Positions 20,751-32,946 of a stretch of DNA of 64,000 nt are shown here, piece after piece. Position 1 is the stretch's first letter. Each line of letters opens with the position of its first letter. The DNA lies in NCBI RefSeq assembly GCF_945605565.1, contig NZ_OX216966.1:6623501-6687500 (forward strand). Reading direction: 5' to 3'. Origin of the DNA: Paenibacillus dendritiformis (GTDB lineage: Bacteria > Bacillota > Bacilli > Paenibacillales > Paenibacillaceae). Made by a program: the position numbers and the translations under genes. The notes under the pieces are model-generated. The model saw only the letters and a list, made by a program, of their open reading frames with translations. It did no database searches and was not told the DNA's origin.

Positions 20751-22826
20751 TTACACGCCTTTGCTCTTCGAAATGATCTCTTCCGAGATATTCCGCGGAA
20801 CTTCTTCATAGTGAGAAATTTCCATCGAGAATACACCGCGGCCTTGCGTACCGGAACGAAGCGTTGTGGAATATCCGAACATCTCTGCGAGAGGCACCTT
20901 GGCACGGATAATCTGTGCGCCTGCACGGGAATCCATACCTTCGATGCGACCGCGACGGGAGTTCAGCATACCCATTACGTCGCCCATGTACTCTTCTGGC
21001 ACGGTAACTTCGACCTTCATGATTGGCTCGAGAAGAACAGGATTACACTTCTCCTTCGCTGCTTTAAGCGCCATGGAACCGGCAATCTTAAACGCCATCT
21101 CACTGGAGTCGACATCGTGGTAAGAACCGTCCACGATCGTTGCTTTGATGTCTACGAGCGGATAACCGGCCAAGACACCGTTCTGCATCGCTTCTTCGAT
21201 TCCCGCTTGTACCGGCGCAATGTATTCGCGCGGTACAACCCCACCGACGATCTTGTTCTCGAATGCAAATCCTGCGCCTGGCTCTTGTGGTGCGAACTCG
21301 ATCCATACGTGACCGTATTGACCGCGACCACCAGACTGACGCACGAACTTACCTTCAACCCGTGCAGGTGTACGGAATGTTTCACGATAAGCAACTTGCG
21401 GATTACCGATATTCGTTTCCACTTTGAACTCGCGGCGCATACGGTCGATGATGACGTCAAGGTGAAGCTCACCCATACCGCCCAGGATCGTTTGACCTGT
21501 CTCTTCGTCCGTGTGAGCGCGGAGCGTTGGATCCTCTTCCGTCAGCTTCGCCAAGGCGACGCCAAGTTTGTCTTGGTCCGCTTTGGTCTTCGGCTCAACG
21601 GCGATATGGATAACCGGCTCAGGGAAGTTCATGGATTCCAGAATAATCGGATGTTTCTCGTCGCACAGCGTGTCGCCTGTGCCCGTATCTTTCAAGCCAA
21701 CGGCAGCCGCGATGTCGCCGGAGTAGACGATATCAATTTCTTCACGGCTGTTCGCGTGCATTTGCAGGATACGGCCGATGCGCTCGCGCTTGCCCTTCGT
21801 TGCATTCAATACGTAAGAACCGGAGTTCAATACGCCAGAGTATACGCGGAAGAATGTCAGCTTACCAACGTAAGGGTCTGTCATAATCTTGAACGCAAGT
21901 GCCGAGAACGGCTCTTCGTCCGAAGAATGACGAACCGATTCCGTTCCGTCTTCGAGATGGCCTTGAATATCAGGCACATCCAATGGAGACGGGAGGTAGT
22001 CGACAACAGCGTCGATCATCATCTGAACGCCTTTGTTGCGGTAGGAAGAACCGCAGACAACCGGGAAGATTTGAACATTGCATACCCCTTTGCGGAGAGC
22101 GGCTTTCAGTTCAGGAACTGTAATCTCTTCGCCTTCAAGGTATTTCATTGTCAAGTCTTCGTCGAGCTCTGCAATCTTCTCAATCAATTCCAGACGGAGT
22201 TCTTCCGCTTTGTCTTTCAACTCAGCCGGAATTTCCGTCTCTTCGATTTCTTTTCCGAGATCGTCTTTGAAGATGTACGCTTTTTCCGTCATCAAATCGA
22301 CGATACCTACGAAATCATTCTCTGCGCCGATAGGCAACTGAAGCGCCACGGCATTCGCTTGCAAACGGTCTTTCATGGACTCGATGACATTAAGGAAGTC
22401 AGCGCCAATGATGTCCATTTTGTTGACGTAAGCAATACGAGGTACGCCGTAACGGTCGGCTTGACGCCATACCGTCTCGGATTGTGGCTCAACGCCTTCT
22501 TTTGCAGAGAAAACGCCTACGGCTCCGTCCAATACGCGAAGGGAACGCTCAACCTCTACCGTAAAGTCAACGTGGCCCGGAGTGTCGATAATGTTAACGC
22601 GGTGACCTTTCCATTGTGCGGTCGTTGCCGCCGATGTAATCGTAATACCGCGCTCTTGTTCTTGCGCCATCCAGTCCATTGTCGCGGAACCTTCATGGGT
22701 TTCACCAATCTTATGAGTACGACCGGTGTAGAACAGAATACGCTCCGTTGTCGTTGTTTTACCGGCATCGATGTGAGCCATAATCCCGATATTACGCGTA
22801 TTTGCCAAGGAGAACTGTCTTGCCAT
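20751..22826 (-). CDS. fusA: Elongation factor G
   Basis: 691 aa translocation GTPase. ATG at 22826 ([20 protein letters not shown]). GTP-binding motifs [24 protein letters not shown] and NKMD are intact, as are the later domains with [14 protein letters not shown] and the [19 protein letters not shown] segment. It lies between rpsG and tuf. Confidence 0.98.
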   Translation of the reverse strand: MARQFSLANTRNIGIMAHIDAGKTTTTERILFYTGRTHKIGETHEGSATMDWMAQEQERGITITSAATTAQWKGHRVNIIDTPGHVDFTVEVERSLRVLDGAVGVFSAKEGVEPQSETVWRQADRYGVPRIAYVNKMDIIGADFLNVIESMKDRLQANAVALQLPIGAENDFVGIVDLMTEKAYIFKDDLGKEIEETEIPAELKDKAEELRLELIEKIAELDEDLTMKYLEGEEITVPELKAALRKGVCNVQIFPVVCGSSYRNKGVQMMIDAVVDYLPSPLDVPDIQGHLEDGTESVRHSSDEEPFSALAFKIMTDPYVGKLTFFRVYSGVLNSGSYVLNATKGKRERIGRILQMHANSREEIDIVYSGDIAAAVGLKDTGTGDTLCDEKHPIILESMNFPEPVIHIAVEPKTKADQDKLGVALAKLTEEDPTLRAHTDEETGQTILGGMGELHLDVIIDRMRREFKVETNIGNPQVAYRETFRTPARVEGKFVRQSGGRGQYGHVWIEFAPQEPGAGFAFENKIVGGVVPREYIAPVQAGIEEAMQNGVLAGYPLVDIKATIVDGSYHDVDSSEMAFKIAGSMALKAAKEKCNPVLLEPIMKVEVTVPEEYMGDVMGMLNSRRGRIEGMDSRAGAQIIRAKVPLAEMFGYSTTLRSGTQGRGVFSMEISHYEEVPRNISEEIISKSKGV

Positions 22827-22888
22827 GGAGTGATCTCCCTTCAAATTGGGTTAGGTAACTCAATAATCGAGACCTGCTCAGCTGAATC

Positions 22889-23359
22889 CTACCAGCGGTA
22901 GTGAGCATACGCTTTGTTTGCTTCAGCCATTTTATGCGTATCTTCGCGCTTCTTAACAGCAGCGCCTGTATTGTTGGAAGCATCGATGATCTCTGCTGCC
23001 AGACGTTCTTGCATGGTCTTCTCTCCGCGGTTGCGAGAGTAGTTGACCAACCAGCGCAATCCCAACGAAGTGCGGCGCTCCGGCTTCACTTCGATAGGCA
23101 CTTGATAGTTCGAACCGCCGACACGGCGAGCCTTAACTTCAAGGACCGGCATGATATTCTTCAATGCTGCTTCAAACACTTCCATAGGATCTTTCCCCGT
23201 GCGTTCTTGAATGACCGCGAAAGAATCATATAGAATAGTTTGAGCAACACCACGTTTACCGTCGATCATGATGCGGTTAATCAGGCGAGTAACCAGCTTG
23301 CTGTTATACACCGGATCCGGCAGCACGTCGCGCTTAGGAACTGGACCTTTGCGTGGCAT
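22889..23359 (-). CDS. rpsG: 30S ribosomal protein S7
   Basis: 156 aa uS7, the primary assembly protein of the 30S head near the E site. ATG at 23359 ([21 protein letters not shown]). It contains [27 protein letters not shown] and the [18 protein letters not shown] loop. Located between rpsL and fusA. Confidence 0.98.
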   Translation of the reverse strand: MPRKGPVPKRDVLPDPVYNSKLVTRLINRIMIDGKRGVAQTILYDSFAVIQERTGKDPMEVFEAALKNIMPVLEVKARRVGGSNYQVPIEVKPERRTSLGLRWLVNYSRNRGEKTMQERLAAEIIDASNNTGAAVKKREDTHKMAEANKAYAHYRW

Positions 23360-23481
23360 GTGAATCCCCCTTTCCAAATAACTTCACAAGCAGAAGCGAG
23401 TCCGTCTTCCTCTCCCGAGGAAAGCGTCTCTCTCTGTAACGGAACAAGATAGATGTACTACCCTATTCCCGGTGATCGCGA

Positions 23482-23904
23482 TTAGGATTTCTTCGCTTTC
23501 GGACGCTTCGTACCGTACTTGGAACGAGCTTGCATGCGGTTGTTCACCCCAGCAGTATCCAATGCACCGCGAACGATGTGGTAACGAACCCCTGGAAGGT
23601 CCTTAACCCGGCCCCCGCGCACGAGTACAACGCTGTGCTCCTGCAGGTTGTGGCCGATACCTCCGATGTAAGCAGTAACCTCAACACGGTTCGTCAAGCG
23701 AACACGGGCATACTTACGAAGTGCAGAGTTCGGTTTCTTCGGTGTCATCGTACCTACACGAGTGCAGACACCGCGTTTTTGAGGCGCGCTCAAATCCGTT
23801 TCTTCACGCTTCAGAGCGTTGTATCCTCTTTGCAAAGCTGGGGACTTGGATTTTGTTACTTTGTCTTTGCGGCCTTTACGTACCAATTGGTTAATTGTTG
23901 GCAT
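23482..23904 (-). CDS. rpsL: 30S ribosomal protein S12
   Basis: 140 aa uS12 at the decoding centre. The [18 protein letters not shown] and [18 protein letters not shown] loops carry the wild-type Lys residues at the two streptomycin/fidelity positions, so no ribosomal streptomycin resistance is indicated. First classical gene of the str operon; rplGB precedes it by 141 nt. Confidence 0.98.
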   Translation of the reverse strand: MPTINQLVRKGRKDKVTKSKSPALQRGYNALKREETDLSAPQKRGVCTRVGTMTPKKPNSALRKYARVRLTNRVEVTAYIGGIGHNLQEHSVVLVRGGRVKDLPGVRYHIVRGALDTAGVNNRMQARSKYGTKRPKAKKS

Positions 23905-24045
23905 GTTGGCACCCCCTTCCTATAAGTTTCAACACCTTTTACAATTCATTCACTTAAGCCCACAGATCCAGGTGGTTCATAAATGAACAAATGAAATGTT
24001 TTTGCCATAGGACTTCCCCTTCGACAAAAACAATAGGTTTGCTTC

Positions 24046-24300
24046 TCAATTCGCGTTAACGACAGCCACTGCAGCTGCGCCGACCTCGATGCCGCACGCC
24101 TTGCCGAGATCGCGCATCGTCGCCACATACGTCAGCTTGATGCCCTGCTTCTCGCACAGCGTGATAATCTTCGAAGTCACCCGCGCATCGGCGTCTTCCG
24201 CCACATACACCTCGGCGGCCAAGCCTTGCTCTACGATCTTCAGTGTCTGCTTGGTCCCAATCTTAATCTTCTCATCCTGTAACCCTTTATCATAAGACAT
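24046..24300 (-). CDS. rplGB: L7Ae-family K-turn RNA-binding protein (YbxF type)
   Basis: 84 aa, matching B. subtilis YbxF/RplGB in size and position between rpoC and rpsL. It has the L7Ae/L30e fold pattern (IGTKQTLKIVEQGLAAEVYVAEDADARVTSKI, broken here for length, then CEKQGIKLTYV and LGKACGIEVGAAAVAVV). YbxF binds kink-turn RNA; its cellular target is not established. It is the promoter-proximal gene of the str operon here. Confidence 0.93.
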   Translation of the reverse strand: MSYDKGLQDEKIKIGTKQTLKIVEQGLAAEVYVAEDADARVTSKIITLCEKQGIKLTYVATMRDLGKACGIEVGAAAVAVVNAN

Positions 24301-24350
24301 GAATCATGTTCCTCCAAAAGTACAGGTCATTGCCTTGGGCACACTACGAT

Positions 24351-24379
24351 ATAGTAGCACTTTAGATTTCATGTGTCAA
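24351..24379 (-). promoter_or_regulatory. Sigma-A promoter of the str operon (rplGB-rpsL-rpsG-fusA-tuf)
   Basis: -35 TTGACA (24379-24374) and -10 TACTAT (24356-24351) with 17-bp spacing on the minus strand, 50-80 nt upstream of the rplGB ATG. The match to consensus is strong. Confidence 0.8.
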
Positions 24380-24425
24380 GAAATTATTTTGAGTTGAAAG
24401 AGAGCCCTAAAACGGCACCGTGAAG

Positions 24426-24467
24426 CATGCCGCCAGGCCGCCCCTCAAGCGGGCGGCCGGCGGCATG
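24426..24467 (-). terminator. Long GC-rich hairpin after rpoC
   Basis: A nearly perfect inverted repeat (CATGCCGCC...GGCGGCATG outer arms with GGCCGCCC / GGGGCGGCC inside) begins 14 nt beyond the rpoC stop. No T-run follows directly, only CGTTTTAG further on. It probably terminates or stabilises the rpoBC mRNA 3' end, but it is not a classic intrinsic terminator. Confidence 0.5.
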
Positions 24468-24481
24468 TTCGCACGATTCTA

Positions 24482-27400
24482 TTATTCGGCGACGCCGACA
24501 CCGGCGGTGTCAAGCGCTTCTTCCGTCTCTTCTTCCATCAGCGGGTTGATCAGCTTCACGCTGCGGTAGCGGTTCATGCCGGTACCAGCCGGGATCAGCT
24601 TCCCGATGATGACATTCTCCTTCAGGCCGAGCAGCTGGTCGACCTTGCCCTTGATGGCAGCGTCGGTCAGGACACGTGTCGTCTCCTGGAACGATGCGGC
24701 TGACAGGAAGGAATCGGTCTCCAGCGACGCCTTCGTAATACCGAGCAGCACCGGCTTGGCGACAGCCGGCTCTTTGCCGGACAGGATCGCTTCCTTGTTC
24801 GCTGCTTCGTATTCATGAAGGTCGACGTACGAGCCAGGCAGAAGTGTCGTGTCTCCCGCGTCGACGATGCGGATCTTCCGCAGCATCTGCTTAATCATGA
24901 CCTCAACGTGCTTGTCGTTGATTTCTACCCCTTGGTTCCGGTATACGCGCTGAACTTCCTGAAGAATGTAGTTCTGCACGCCGCGGATACCTTTGATGCG
25001 CAGCATCTCTTTCGGGTCGATGGAGCCGTCCGTAATCTCGTCCCCGGCTTCGATGGCCATGCCTTCGGTGACACGGATACGGGAGCCGTACGTAACGGAA
25101 TATACTTTGGTCTCCGCTTCGCCTTGAACCTCTACCTCGCGGCGGTCCTTCGCTTCGCGGATCTCCTTGACGACGCCGTCGATCTCGGAAATGATCGCTT
25201 GCCCCTTCGGATTGCGCGCTTCGAACAACTCCTGGATACGCGGCAAACCTTGGGTAATATCGTCTCCTGCGACGCCCCCGGTATGGAACGTACGCATCGT
25301 GAGCTGGGTTCCCGGCTCACCGATCGATTGCGCGGCGATAATGCCTACCGCTTCCCCGATCTCAACGTGCTTGCCTGTCGCCAAGTTGCGGCCGTAGCAG
25401 ATTTTGCAGACGCCGTGACGGGCGCGGCAGCTGAGCACAGAGCGAATCATGAGCTTCTTCACGCCGGCATTGACGATGGCTTCGGCCTTGTCGGTATCGA
25501 TAAGCTCGTTCCGGTTCACCAGTACTTCGCCCGTCTCCGGATGACGCACCGTCTCGAACGAATAACGTCCCTCGATACGGTCATACAAGCCTTCGATAAC
25601 TTCCTTGCCGTCAGAAATATTGCTGACGAGGAAGCCTTTGTCCGTGCCGCAATCGTCCTCGCGCACGATCACGTCCTGCGCGACGTCGACGAGACGGCGG
25701 GTCAAGTAACCCGAGTCCGCCGTACGAAGCGCGGTATCGGCGAGACCTTTCCGCGCGCCGTGCGTCGAGATGAAGTACTCCAAGACGGTAAGGCCTTCGC
25801 GGAAGTTGGATTTGATTGGCAATTCAATAATCCGTCCGGACGGGTTCGCCATGAGACCGCGCATCCCGCCGAGCTGGGTAATCTGCGATTTGTTACCCCG
25901 CGCCTTGGAATCGACCATGAGCATGATGGAGTTATAGCGGTCCATCGATTTCATGAGGATCTCCGTGATGCGGTCCTTCGTATCCGACCAGATCTCGATA
26001 ACACGGTCATACCGCTCGTCGTTCGTAATCAGACCGCGACGGTATTGATTCGTAATCACCTTGACCTTCTCTTCGGACTCCTTGAGGATCTCCACCTTCT
26101 CCTGCGGCACGATAACGTCCGCGACCGCGATCGTAATGCCTGCACGGGTGGAGTACGTGAATCCAATCTGCTTGATACGGTCCAGGATGACCGAAGTAAG
26201 CGTCGTATGGAATATATCGAAGCAGCGGGCAATAATTTGACCGAGATAGTCTTTGCCTACCGCACCCGATTGCGGAATGCTCTGGAGAATCTCCTGAATA
26301 TTCGCGCCCTTTTCATGAATAAAGTAGAGATCCGGCGTTCCCTCGAACAAGTTGCGCTTAGTAGGCTCGTTGATATAAGGGAATTCCGGCGGGAATATTT
26401 CATTGAAAATGATACGTCCCACTGTCGTCACGAGCAGCGCTTCCTGCTGCTTATCCGTGAACGAGGTCTTGTTCAGCGCCTTGGCCGGAATGACGACGCG
26501 CGCATGCAAGGAGGCCGTTCCGCGCTGGTAGGCGGATACCGCTTCATTGACAGAGGCGAAGATCATGCCGGAGCCTTTGGCTTCCTTGTTGTCCATCGTC
26601 AGGTAGAACGATCCGAGAACCATATCCTGGGATGGTGTAACGACCGGTTTGCCGTCTTTCGGGTTCAAGATGTTGCCGGACGCCAGCATGAGCAGGCGGG
26701 CTTCCGCTTGCGCTTCCGCGGACAACGGCACGTGAACCGCCATCTGGTCGCCGTCGAAGTCGGCGTTGTACGCCGTACAGACGAGCGGGTGAAGACGGAT
26801 CGCGCGGCCTTCGACAAGGATTGGCTCGAACGCCTGGATACCGAGACGGTGAAGCGTCGGAGCGCGGTTCAACAGAACCGGATGCTCGCGGATCACTTCT
26901 TCAAGGACGTCCCATACTTCCGGACTGACGCGCTCGACTTTGCGCTTCGCGCTCTTGATGTTATGCGCCAAGCCTTTGTTCACGAGCTCTTTCATGACGA
27001 AAGGCTTGAACAGCTCCAAGGCCATTTCCTTCGGCAGACCGCATTGATACATCTTCAAATACGGGCCGACGACGATAACAGAACGTCCGGAATAGTCAAC
27101 GCGCTTCCCGAGCAGGTTCTGACGGAAGCGGCCTTGCTTTCCTTTGAGCATATGGCTGAGCGACTTGAGCGGACGGTTCCCCGGTCCGGTAACCGGACGG
27201 CCGCGGCGCCCGTTGTCGATCAGAGCATCGACGGCTTCCTGCAGCATCCGCTTCTCGTTCTGCACGATGATGTCCGGCGCGCCCAGATCGAGCAGCCGCT
27301 TGAGGCGGTTGTTCCGGTTGATGACGCGGCGGTACAGATCGTTCAAGTCGGAGGTCGCGAAGCGTCCGCCGTCCAATTGAACCATCGGACGAAGCTCCGG

Positions 27401-28105
27401 CGGAATGACCGGCAGCACGTCGAGGATCATCCATTCCGGCGCATTGCCCGAATTGCGGAATGCCTCGATGACTTCCAGACGCTTAATCGCGCGGTTGCGG
27501 CGTTGGCCTTGGGCCGTGCGCAGCTCTTCCTTCAGCATCGCCAGCTCTTTTTCCACGTCCAGATCCTGCAGCAGCTTCTTGACAGCTTCCGCGCCCATGC
27601 CGGCCTGGAATGCATGGCCGTACTTCTCGCGGTAGCTGCGGTATTCCTTCTCCGACAACAGCTGCTTCTTCTCCAGCGGCGTATCGCCCGGATCCGTCAC
27701 AACATAGGAGGCGAAGTAAATAATCTCTTCCAGCGAACGGGGCGACATGTCGAGGGCCAAGCCCATACGGCTCGGAATGCCCTTGAAATACCAAATATGC
27801 GAGACGGGAGCAGCCAATTCGATATGGCCCATCCGTTCGCGGCGCACTTTCTGGCGCGTAACTTCAACGCCGCATCGATCACAGACGACGCCTTTGTAGC
27901 GCACCCGCTTATATTTGCCGCAGTGACATTCCCAGTCTTTCGTCGGTCCGAAGATCTTTTCGCAGAACAGGCCTTCTTTTTCCGGCTTGAGCGTGCGGTA
28001 GTTGATCGTCTCCGGCTTCTTGACTTCGCCACGGGACCAAGAGCGAATCTTGTCGGGAGAGGCGAGCCCAATCTTCATATATTCAAAATTGTTGACGTCC
28101 ATCAA
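24482..28105 (-). CDS. rpoC: DNA-directed RNA polymerase subunit beta'
   Basis: 1207 aa from a TTG at 28105, 8 nt after AAGGAGG; this start gives the same N-terminal length as B. subtilis RpoC ([22 protein letters not shown]). An ATG one codon downstream (28102) is the alternative. The N-terminal zinc site ([20 protein letters not shown]), the catalytic NADFDGDQM loop, the trigger-loop and bridge-helix region and a second Cys cluster ([15 protein letters not shown]) are intact. It follows rpoB after a 165-nt gap containing a dyad. Confidence 0.98.
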   Translation of the reverse strand: MMDVNNFEYMKIGLASPDKIRSWSRGEVKKPETINYRTLKPEKEGLFCEKIFGPTKDWECHCGKYKRVRYKGVVCDRCGVEVTRQKVRRERMGHIELAAPVSHIWYFKGIPSRMGLALDMSPRSLEEIIYFASYVVTDPGDTPLEKKQLLSEKEYRSYREKYGHAFQAGMGAEAVKKLLQDLDVEKELAMLKEELRTAQGQRRNRAIKRLEVIEAFRNSGNAPEWMILDVLPVIPPELRPMVQLDGGRFATSDLNDLYRRVINRNNRLKRLLDLGAPDIIVQNEKRMLQEAVDALIDNGRRGRPVTGPGNRPLKSLSHMLKGKQGRFRQNLLGKRVDYSGRSVIVVGPYLKMYQCGLPKEMALELFKPFVMKELVNKGLAHNIKSAKRKVERVSPEVWDVLEEVIREHPVLLNRAPTLHRLGIQAFEPILVEGRAIRLHPLVCTAYNADFDGDQMAVHVPLSAEAQAEARLLMLASGNILNPKDGKPVVTPSQDMVLGSFYLTMDNKEAKGSGMIFASVNEAVSAYQRGTASLHARVVIPAKALNKTSFTDKQQEALLVTTVGRIIFNEIFPPEFPYINEPTKRNLFEGTPDLYFIHEKGANIQEILQSIPQSGAVGKDYLGQIIARCFDIFHTTLTSVILDRIKQIGFTYSTRAGITIAVADVIVPQEKVEILKESEEKVKVITNQYRRGLITNDERYDRVIEIWSDTKDRITEILMKSMDRYNSIMLMVDSKARGNKSQITQLGGMRGLMANPSGRIIELPIKSNFREGLTVLEYFISTHGARKGLADTALRTADSGYLTRRLVDVAQDVIVREDDCGTDKGFLVSNISDGKEVIEGLYDRIEGRYSFETVRHPETGEVLVNRNELIDTDKAEAIVNAGVKKLMIRSVLSCRARHGVCKICYGRNLATGKHVEIGEAVGIIAAQSIGEPGTQLTMRTFHTGGVAGDDITQGLPRIQELFEARNPKGQAIISEIDGVVKEIREAKDRREVEVQGEAETKVYSVTYGSRIRVTEGMAIEAGDEITDGSIDPKEMLRIKGIRGVQNYILQEVQRVYRNQGVEINDKHVEVMIKQMLRKIRIVDAGDTTLLPGSYVDLHEYEAANKEAILSGKEPAVAKPVLLGITKASLETDSFLSAASFQETTRVLTDAAIKGKVDQLLGLKENVIIGKLIPAGTGMNRYRSVKLINPLMEEETEEALDTAGVGVAE

Positions 28106-28192
28106 GGAGCGACCCTCCTTAATTTGTACTAGAGTTCGCCGCTGTTGCACTTCACACAGGAGCGGCAGTCTGTGTTCCAATCTATAGGGGCT

Positions 28193-28240
28193 GACGGTGG
28201 CCAGCAGCCGCTGTATTCAGCCCGGCTTCCGGCCACCGTC
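28193..28240 (-). repeat. Perfect dyad in the rpoB-rpoC intergenic region
   Basis: GACGGTGGCC (28193-28202) is the exact inverse complement of GGCCACCGTC (28231-28240), and the 28-nt loop holds an inner AGCCG / CGGCT stem. No T-run follows on either strand. It would fold as a stable hairpin in the rpoBC mRNA about 90-135 nt upstream of rpoC. Confidence 0.7.
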
Positions 28241-28270
28241 GATACCAACGTGTCCTGATGCAGTTGCGGC

Positions 28271-31200
28271 TTATTCCGCCACGTATTCGTCATCCATGCC
28301 AAGGTTCAGCTTGTCTTGCGGAATATCATCGTCATCGTCGAATTCACGCATTTCGATTTCTTCCTCGTTCTCCGTCAAAATCTTGACATCCATACCTAAG
28401 CTTTGCAGCTCTTTGATCAAGACCTTGAAGGACTCTGGAACACCTGGCTCCGGCACATTCTCGCCCTTGACAATCGATTCATATGTCTTCACCCGGCCGA
28501 CAACGTCGTCGGATTTGACGGTAAGGATCTCTTGCAGCGTATAGGCGGCGCCGTAAGCTTCAAGCGCCCACACCTCCATCTCCCCGAAGCGCTGGCCGCC
28601 GAACTGGGCTTTACCGCCGAGCGGCTGCTGCGTAACGAGCGAGTATGGACCTGTGGAACGGGCGTGAATCTTGTCGTCAACCATGTGCGCGAGCTTAATC
28701 ATGTACATGACGCCGACCGTAACTTCACGCTCGAACGGCTCGCCTGTGCGGCCATCGTACAGGATGGTCTTGCCGTTGCGCTGCATGCCGGCTTCTTCCA
28801 TCGTGTCGAATACGTCGTACTCGGTCGCGCCGTCGAAGACCGGCGTAGCCATATGCATGCCGAGGTAACGGGCGGCCATGCCCAAGTGAACCTCGAGCAC
28901 CTGGCCGATGTTCATCCGGGAAGGAACGCCGAGCGGGTTCAATACGACTTGAACCGGCGTGCCATCCGGCAGGAACGGCATATCCTCTTCCGGCAGAATG
29001 CGGGCGATGACCCCTTTGTTACCGTGGCGTCCCGCCATTTTATCCCCTTCGGATATTTTCCGCTTTTGGGCAATATAAGCACGTACCAGTTGGTTGACGC
29101 CTGGAGGCAGCTCATCGCCGTTCTCCCGCGTGAACACCTTGACGTCGACGACAATCCCGTCGGTTCCGTGCGGAACGCGCAGGGACGTGTCGCGCACCTC
29201 GCGCGCTTTTTCGCCGAAGATCGCGTGCAGGAGACGCTCTTCCGCCGTCAGCTCGGTAACCCCTTTTGGCGTTACTTTGCCGACGAGGATGTCGCCAGCC
29301 TTAATCTCGGCGCCGACACGGATAATGCCGCGCTCGTCAAGATTCTTCAGCGCTTCTTCCCCGACGTTCGGGATATCGCGCGTAATCTCTTCCGGCCCCA
29401 GCTTCGTGTCGCGGGCTTCCGACTCGTACTCCTCGATATGGATTGAGGTGTAGACGTCTTCTTTGACCAATTTCTCGGACAGCAGAATCGCATCCTCGTA
29501 GTTGTACCCTTCCCAAGTCATGAAGGCAACGACGACGTTGCGGCCCAGCGCCAGTTCGCCCACTTCCGTGGACGGACCGTCCGCCAAAATATCGCCCTTC
29601 TTGACGATATCGCCTTTCTTCGCCAGCGGACGCTGGTTAATGCAGGTTCCTTGGTTGGAACGCATGAACTTCTGCAATTTATATTTGACGAGGTCACCCT
29701 TGACCTCTTTGCCGTCAATCATTTCAATGCGGCGGACTTGAACCTCGTTCGCCGTAACGCGCTCCACGATGCCGTCCACTTTGGATACGATGCAGACGCC
29801 AGAGTCCTTCGCGGACTTGTGCTCCATTCCGGTTCCGACGAACGGCGCTTCCGGCACCAGCAGAGGCACCGCTTGCCGCTGCATGTTGGAACCCATGAGC
29901 GCACGGTTGGAGTCGTCGTTCTCCAGGAACGGAATGAGCGCGGTCGCAACCGACACGACCTGCTTCGGCGAGACGTCCATATAGTCAACGCGCTCGCTCG
30001 GCATCGTCAAAATATTGTCGGACTGCTTGTTGTAGCGGACAATAACCATATCGTCCTGGAACGAGCCGTCTTCATTCAACAGCGCGTTCGCCTGGGCGAT
30101 GACGTAGTTGTCTTCCTCATCCGCCGTCATATAATCAATCTGTTCCGTGACCTTGCCGTTCTTCGGGTCGACCCAACGATACGGAGCTTCGATGAAGCCG
30201 TACTCGTTGACGCGAGCGAAGGTGGACAAGGAGTTGATCAGACCGATGTTCGGACCTTCCGGCGTCTCGATCGGACACATCCGCCCATAGTGCGAGTGGT
30301 GAACGTCGCGGACTTCGAAGCCGGCGCGTTCCCGCGTCAGACCGCCCGGACCGAGCGCGGACAGACGGCGCTTGTGCGTCAATTCCGCCAGCGGGTTCGT
30401 CTGGTCCATGAACTGGGACAGCTGCGAGCTGCCGAAGAACTCCTTGATCGAGGCGATGACCGGACGGATGTTAATCAGCGCTTGCGGCGTAATGACGCTC
30501 GCATCCTGAATGGACATCCGTTCACGCACGACGCGTTCCATCCGGGACAGACCGATGCGGAACTGGTTCTGCAGCAATTCGCCGACCGAACGGAGACGGC
30601 GGTTGCCCAGATGGTCGATATCATCCGTGCTGCCGATGCCGTGCAGCAGGTTGATAAAATAGTTGATCGAGGAGATGATATCGGCCGGCGTAATGTTCTT
30701 CACCGATTTGTCGATGTTGCCGTTGGAAATGACCTTGATGACTTTGCCTTCCTCATGCGGCGAGAATACGTCGACGACCTGCATCGGAATATCATCCGAC
30801 TCCATTACTCCGCCTGCGACGTGATACGTCTTGAATCCGACTCCGCTCTCCAGGCGCGGCATAATCTCATCCAGCAGACGGCGATCGATCATCTGTCCGG
30901 CTTCGGCCACGATCTCGCCCGTCTCCACATCGATAAGCGTCTCGGCGAGGCGCTGGTTGAAGAGCCGGTTCTTGATATGAAGCTTTTTATTAATCTTGTA
31001 ACGGCCCACGTTGGCCAGATCATAACGTTTAGGATCGAAGAAACGTGCGATGAGCAAGCTTCTCGCATTATCCAATGTCGGCGGTTCACCTGGACGCAGG
31101 CGCTCATAGATTTCAATCAGCGCTTTTTCCGTAGAATCGGTATTGTCTTTATCCAGGGTGTTCCGGATATATTCGTCCTGGCCAAGCAGCTCCAGAATCT

Positions 31201-31813
31201 GCTCATCCGTACCGAAGCCCAAGGCGCGAAGAAGGACGGTGACCGGAATCTTGCGCGTACGGTCAATCCGGACATAAATGATATCCTTGGCGTCCGTCTC
31301 CAGCTCAAGCCATGCTCCACGGTTCGGGATGACGGTTGCCGTATATGTCTTCTTCCCGTTCTTGTCGACTTTCGTACTGAAATAGACACTTGGGGAGCGA
31401 ACCAACTGGCTGACAATAACACGTTCCGCACCATTGATGATGAACGTGCCTGTCTCCGTCATGAGCGGGAAATCACCCATAAACACTTCTTGCTCTTTGA
31501 CTTCTCCGGTCTCTTTATTGAGGAGACGCACTTTGACCCGGAGCGGTGCTGCATACGTTACATCGCGTTCCTTCGATTCATCGACCGAATACTTAGGCTC
31601 GCCCAAGCTGTAATCGATAAACTCCAGAACCAAGTTACCCGTGAAATCCTGAATCGGCGAAATGTCTTGGAACATCTCACGCAATCCTTCGTCCAAAAAC
31701 CATTCGTACGATTTCTGTTGGATTTCAATCAAGTTCGGGACTTCGAGTACCTCTTTGATGCGCGCGTAGCTGCGCCGAGTGCGTCGACCATACTGAACAA
31801 GATGTCCTGCCAA
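28271..31813 (-). CDS. rpoB: DNA-directed RNA polymerase subunit beta
   Basis: 1180 aa. The TTG at 31813 gives the family start [18 protein letters not shown] and has GGTGAG 6 nt upstream; an in-frame ATG at 31831 would add six residues with a poorer Shine-Dalgarno. The rifampicin region ([20 protein letters not shown] then [10 protein letters not shown]) carries wild-type residues, consistent with rifampicin sensitivity. The catalytic-core GRHGNKG and the C-terminal [19 protein letters not shown] motifs are present. Confidence 0.98.
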   Translation of the reverse strand: MAGHLVQYGRRTRRSYARIKEVLEVPNLIEIQQKSYEWFLDEGLREMFQDISPIQDFTGNLVLEFIDYSLGEPKYSVDESKERDVTYAAPLRVKVRLLNKETGEVKEQEVFMGDFPLMTETGTFIINGAERVIVSQLVRSPSVYFSTKVDKNGKKTYTATVIPNRGAWLELETDAKDIIYVRIDRTRKIPVTVLLRALGFGTDEQILELLGQDEYIRNTLDKDNTDSTEKALIEIYERLRPGEPPTLDNARSLLIARFFDPKRYDLANVGRYKINKKLHIKNRLFNQRLAETLIDVETGEIVAEAGQMIDRRLLDEIMPRLESGVGFKTYHVAGGVMESDDIPMQVVDVFSPHEEGKVIKVISNGNIDKSVKNITPADIISSINYFINLLHGIGSTDDIDHLGNRRLRSVGELLQNQFRIGLSRMERVVRERMSIQDASVITPQALINIRPVIASIKEFFGSSQLSQFMDQTNPLAELTHKRRLSALGPGGLTRERAGFEVRDVHHSHYGRMCPIETPEGPNIGLINSLSTFARVNEYGFIEAPYRWVDPKNGKVTEQIDYMTADEEDNYVIAQANALLNEDGSFQDDMVIVRYNKQSDNILTMPSERVDYMDVSPKQVVSVATALIPFLENDDSNRALMGSNMQRQAVPLLVPEAPFVGTGMEHKSAKDSGVCIVSKVDGIVERVTANEVQVRRIEMIDGKEVKGDLVKYKLQKFMRSNQGTCINQRPLAKKGDIVKKGDILADGPSTEVGELALGRNVVVAFMTWEGYNYEDAILLSEKLVKEDVYTSIHIEEYESEARDTKLGPEEITRDIPNVGEEALKNLDERGIIRVGAEIKAGDILVGKVTPKGVTELTAEERLLHAIFGEKAREVRDTSLRVPHGTDGIVVDVKVFTRENGDELPPGVNQLVRAYIAQKRKISEGDKMAGRHGNKGVIARILPEEDMPFLPDGTPVQVVLNPLGVPSRMNIGQVLEVHLGMAARYLGMHMATPVFDGATEYDVFDTMEEAGMQRNGKTILYDGRTGEPFEREVTVGVMYMIKLAHMVDDKIHARSTGPYSLVTQQPLGGKAQFGGQRFGEMEVWALEAYGAAYTLQEILTVKSDDVVGRVKTYESIVKGENVPEPGVPESFKVLIKELQSLGMDVKILTENEEEIEMREFDDDDDIPQDKLNLGMDDEYVAE

Positions 31814-32150
31814 CTTTAACTCACCCCTCATGTCTACTCACAAAAATTGGATTGCGAATCCTTTTCGGTATCCTTTATAATAAAGTCCACGAAAGAGACT
31901 CTGAAAACGAGAAAATGGGTTTATCAAACAAAAAGAAAAACGTACGCTCACGATAAAACGCCTTTTCCGATGGACGCCGTTTCTCCGTGCCGTCGTTTCC
32001 TGTTGTAGAACATCCTTCATATCCGATAGACTTGCCCAAAATGTAAACATTATACTTCATTTCACGAAAATGTATTCGTCTTTTCAAAAAAAAGCTTGAC
32101 ATTTTGGTCATGTAAAGACATGAAGGCCATCCTAATACTGACATTTTATA
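31814..32150 (-). other. Long 5' leader of rpoB (about 330 nt)
   Basis: Between the promoter at 32151-32179 and the rpoB start no credible gene is found. Two minus-strand open frames of 70 and 89 codons lack Shine-Dalgarno support and compositional regularity. The leader is A+T-rich with several U-runs (for example AAGC followed by eight T near 32088-32096) and a CATGTCTTTACATG small hairpin. It may hold attenuation control. Confidence 0.5.
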
Positions 32151-32179
32151 ATAATACCATAATGGGCATGTCGAGTCAA
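32151..32179 (-). promoter_or_regulatory. Sigma-A promoter upstream of rpoB-rpoC
   Basis: -35 TTGACT (32179-32174) and -10 TATTAT (32156-32151) with 17-bp spacing on the minus strand, located 14 nt past the methyltransferase stop codon. It would let rpoBC be transcribed apart from rplJL. Confidence 0.75.
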
Positions 32180-32192
32180 CTTCGAATTTAAA

Positions 32193-32798
32193 CTATTCTT
32201 TGACAGCCCGATAGATGCGGTACCCCTTCTCTTTGGCTACCAACTCCACTCGCTCCTCGCCGAACAGCTCCCGAAGCTTGGCTTCTGCAGAAGGCGCCCC
32301 CTGCTTCTTCTGAATGACGATCCACAACGCTCCTCTATCATTCAAATGAGCATGTGATTGTTCAAAAATCCGGTGCACGACTTCTTTGCCGGCACGTATC
32401 GGCGGGTTCGTCAAAATGACGTCGAAGGTTGACGAGCCGATGCCGTCCAATCCGTCGCTCTTCCGCACCGTCACATTGGATATGCCGTTGCGCTCCGCAT
32501 TTTCCTGAGCCAGTTCCAACGCCCGTTCATTCACATCCACCATCGTTACATGTCCTTGCGTAGCGAGCTTGGCCGCCGCCAGCCCGATCGGACCGTAACC
32601 GCAGCCGACATCCAGCACCTGCGCGCCGTCCGGAATGTCCATATTCTCAATCAGCACGCGGCTTCCGAAGTCAACTCCGCCCTTCGAGAACACGCCGGCA
32701 TCCGACACGAATTGCAGTGTATGCCCGCGCAGCTCCGCCTTCCAGTATTGCCGATCATGCGGCGTATCCGGCCGGTGACTGTAATAATGTCCCGTCAA
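32193..32798 (-). CDS. Class I SAM-dependent methyltransferase (RsmC-like, YbxB type)
   Basis: About 201 aa. The SAM-binding motif VLDVGCGYGPIGLAAAK and the acceptor-site motif NPPIRAGK match the RsmC/YbxB group that methylates rRNA guanines; the exact target base is not established. It lies between rplL and rpoB, as ybxB does in B. subtilis. The TTG at 32798 has AAGGAGG 7 nt upstream and gives a start close to the YbxB N-terminus (TGHYYSHRP); an ATG at 32840 would add 14 residues but lacks a Shine-Dalgarno. Confidence 0.9.
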   Translation of the reverse strand: MTGHYYSHRPDTPHDRQYWKAELRGHTLQFVSDAGVFSKGGVDFGSRVLIENMDIPDGAQVLDVGCGYGPIGLAAAKLATQGHVTMVDVNERALELAQENAERNGISNVTVRKSDGLDGIGSSTFDVILTNPPIRAGKEVVHRIFEQSHAHLNDRGALWIVIQKKQGAPSAEAKLRELFGEERVELVAKEKGYRIYRAVKE

Positions 32799-32946
32799 CT
32801 TCAACCCTCCTTCCTCTGCGTTCAAAGTGCTGCTGTTCATTGGCTAAGATGCGCTAGCCTCTGTGATGCTTCAACCCCGTTCTCTGTCCTCCATCCGAAT
32901 GATACGGCAAGGACAGGCGCGTCGTGACGTCGTATCCTAGACAACG

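Noticed and set aside
24815..28132. A 1105-codon plus-strand open frame opposite rpoC
   Set aside because: It is the antisense shadow of a highly conserved gene with biased codon use; the translation resembles no family and has no ribosome binding site context of its own. The same holds for the 722-codon frame opposite rpoB and the 728-codon frame opposite fusA.
31838..32144. Two minus-strand frames (70 and 89 codons) in the rpoB leader
   Set aside because: No Shine-Dalgarno, overlapping each other in different frames and located in the predicted 5' UTR.
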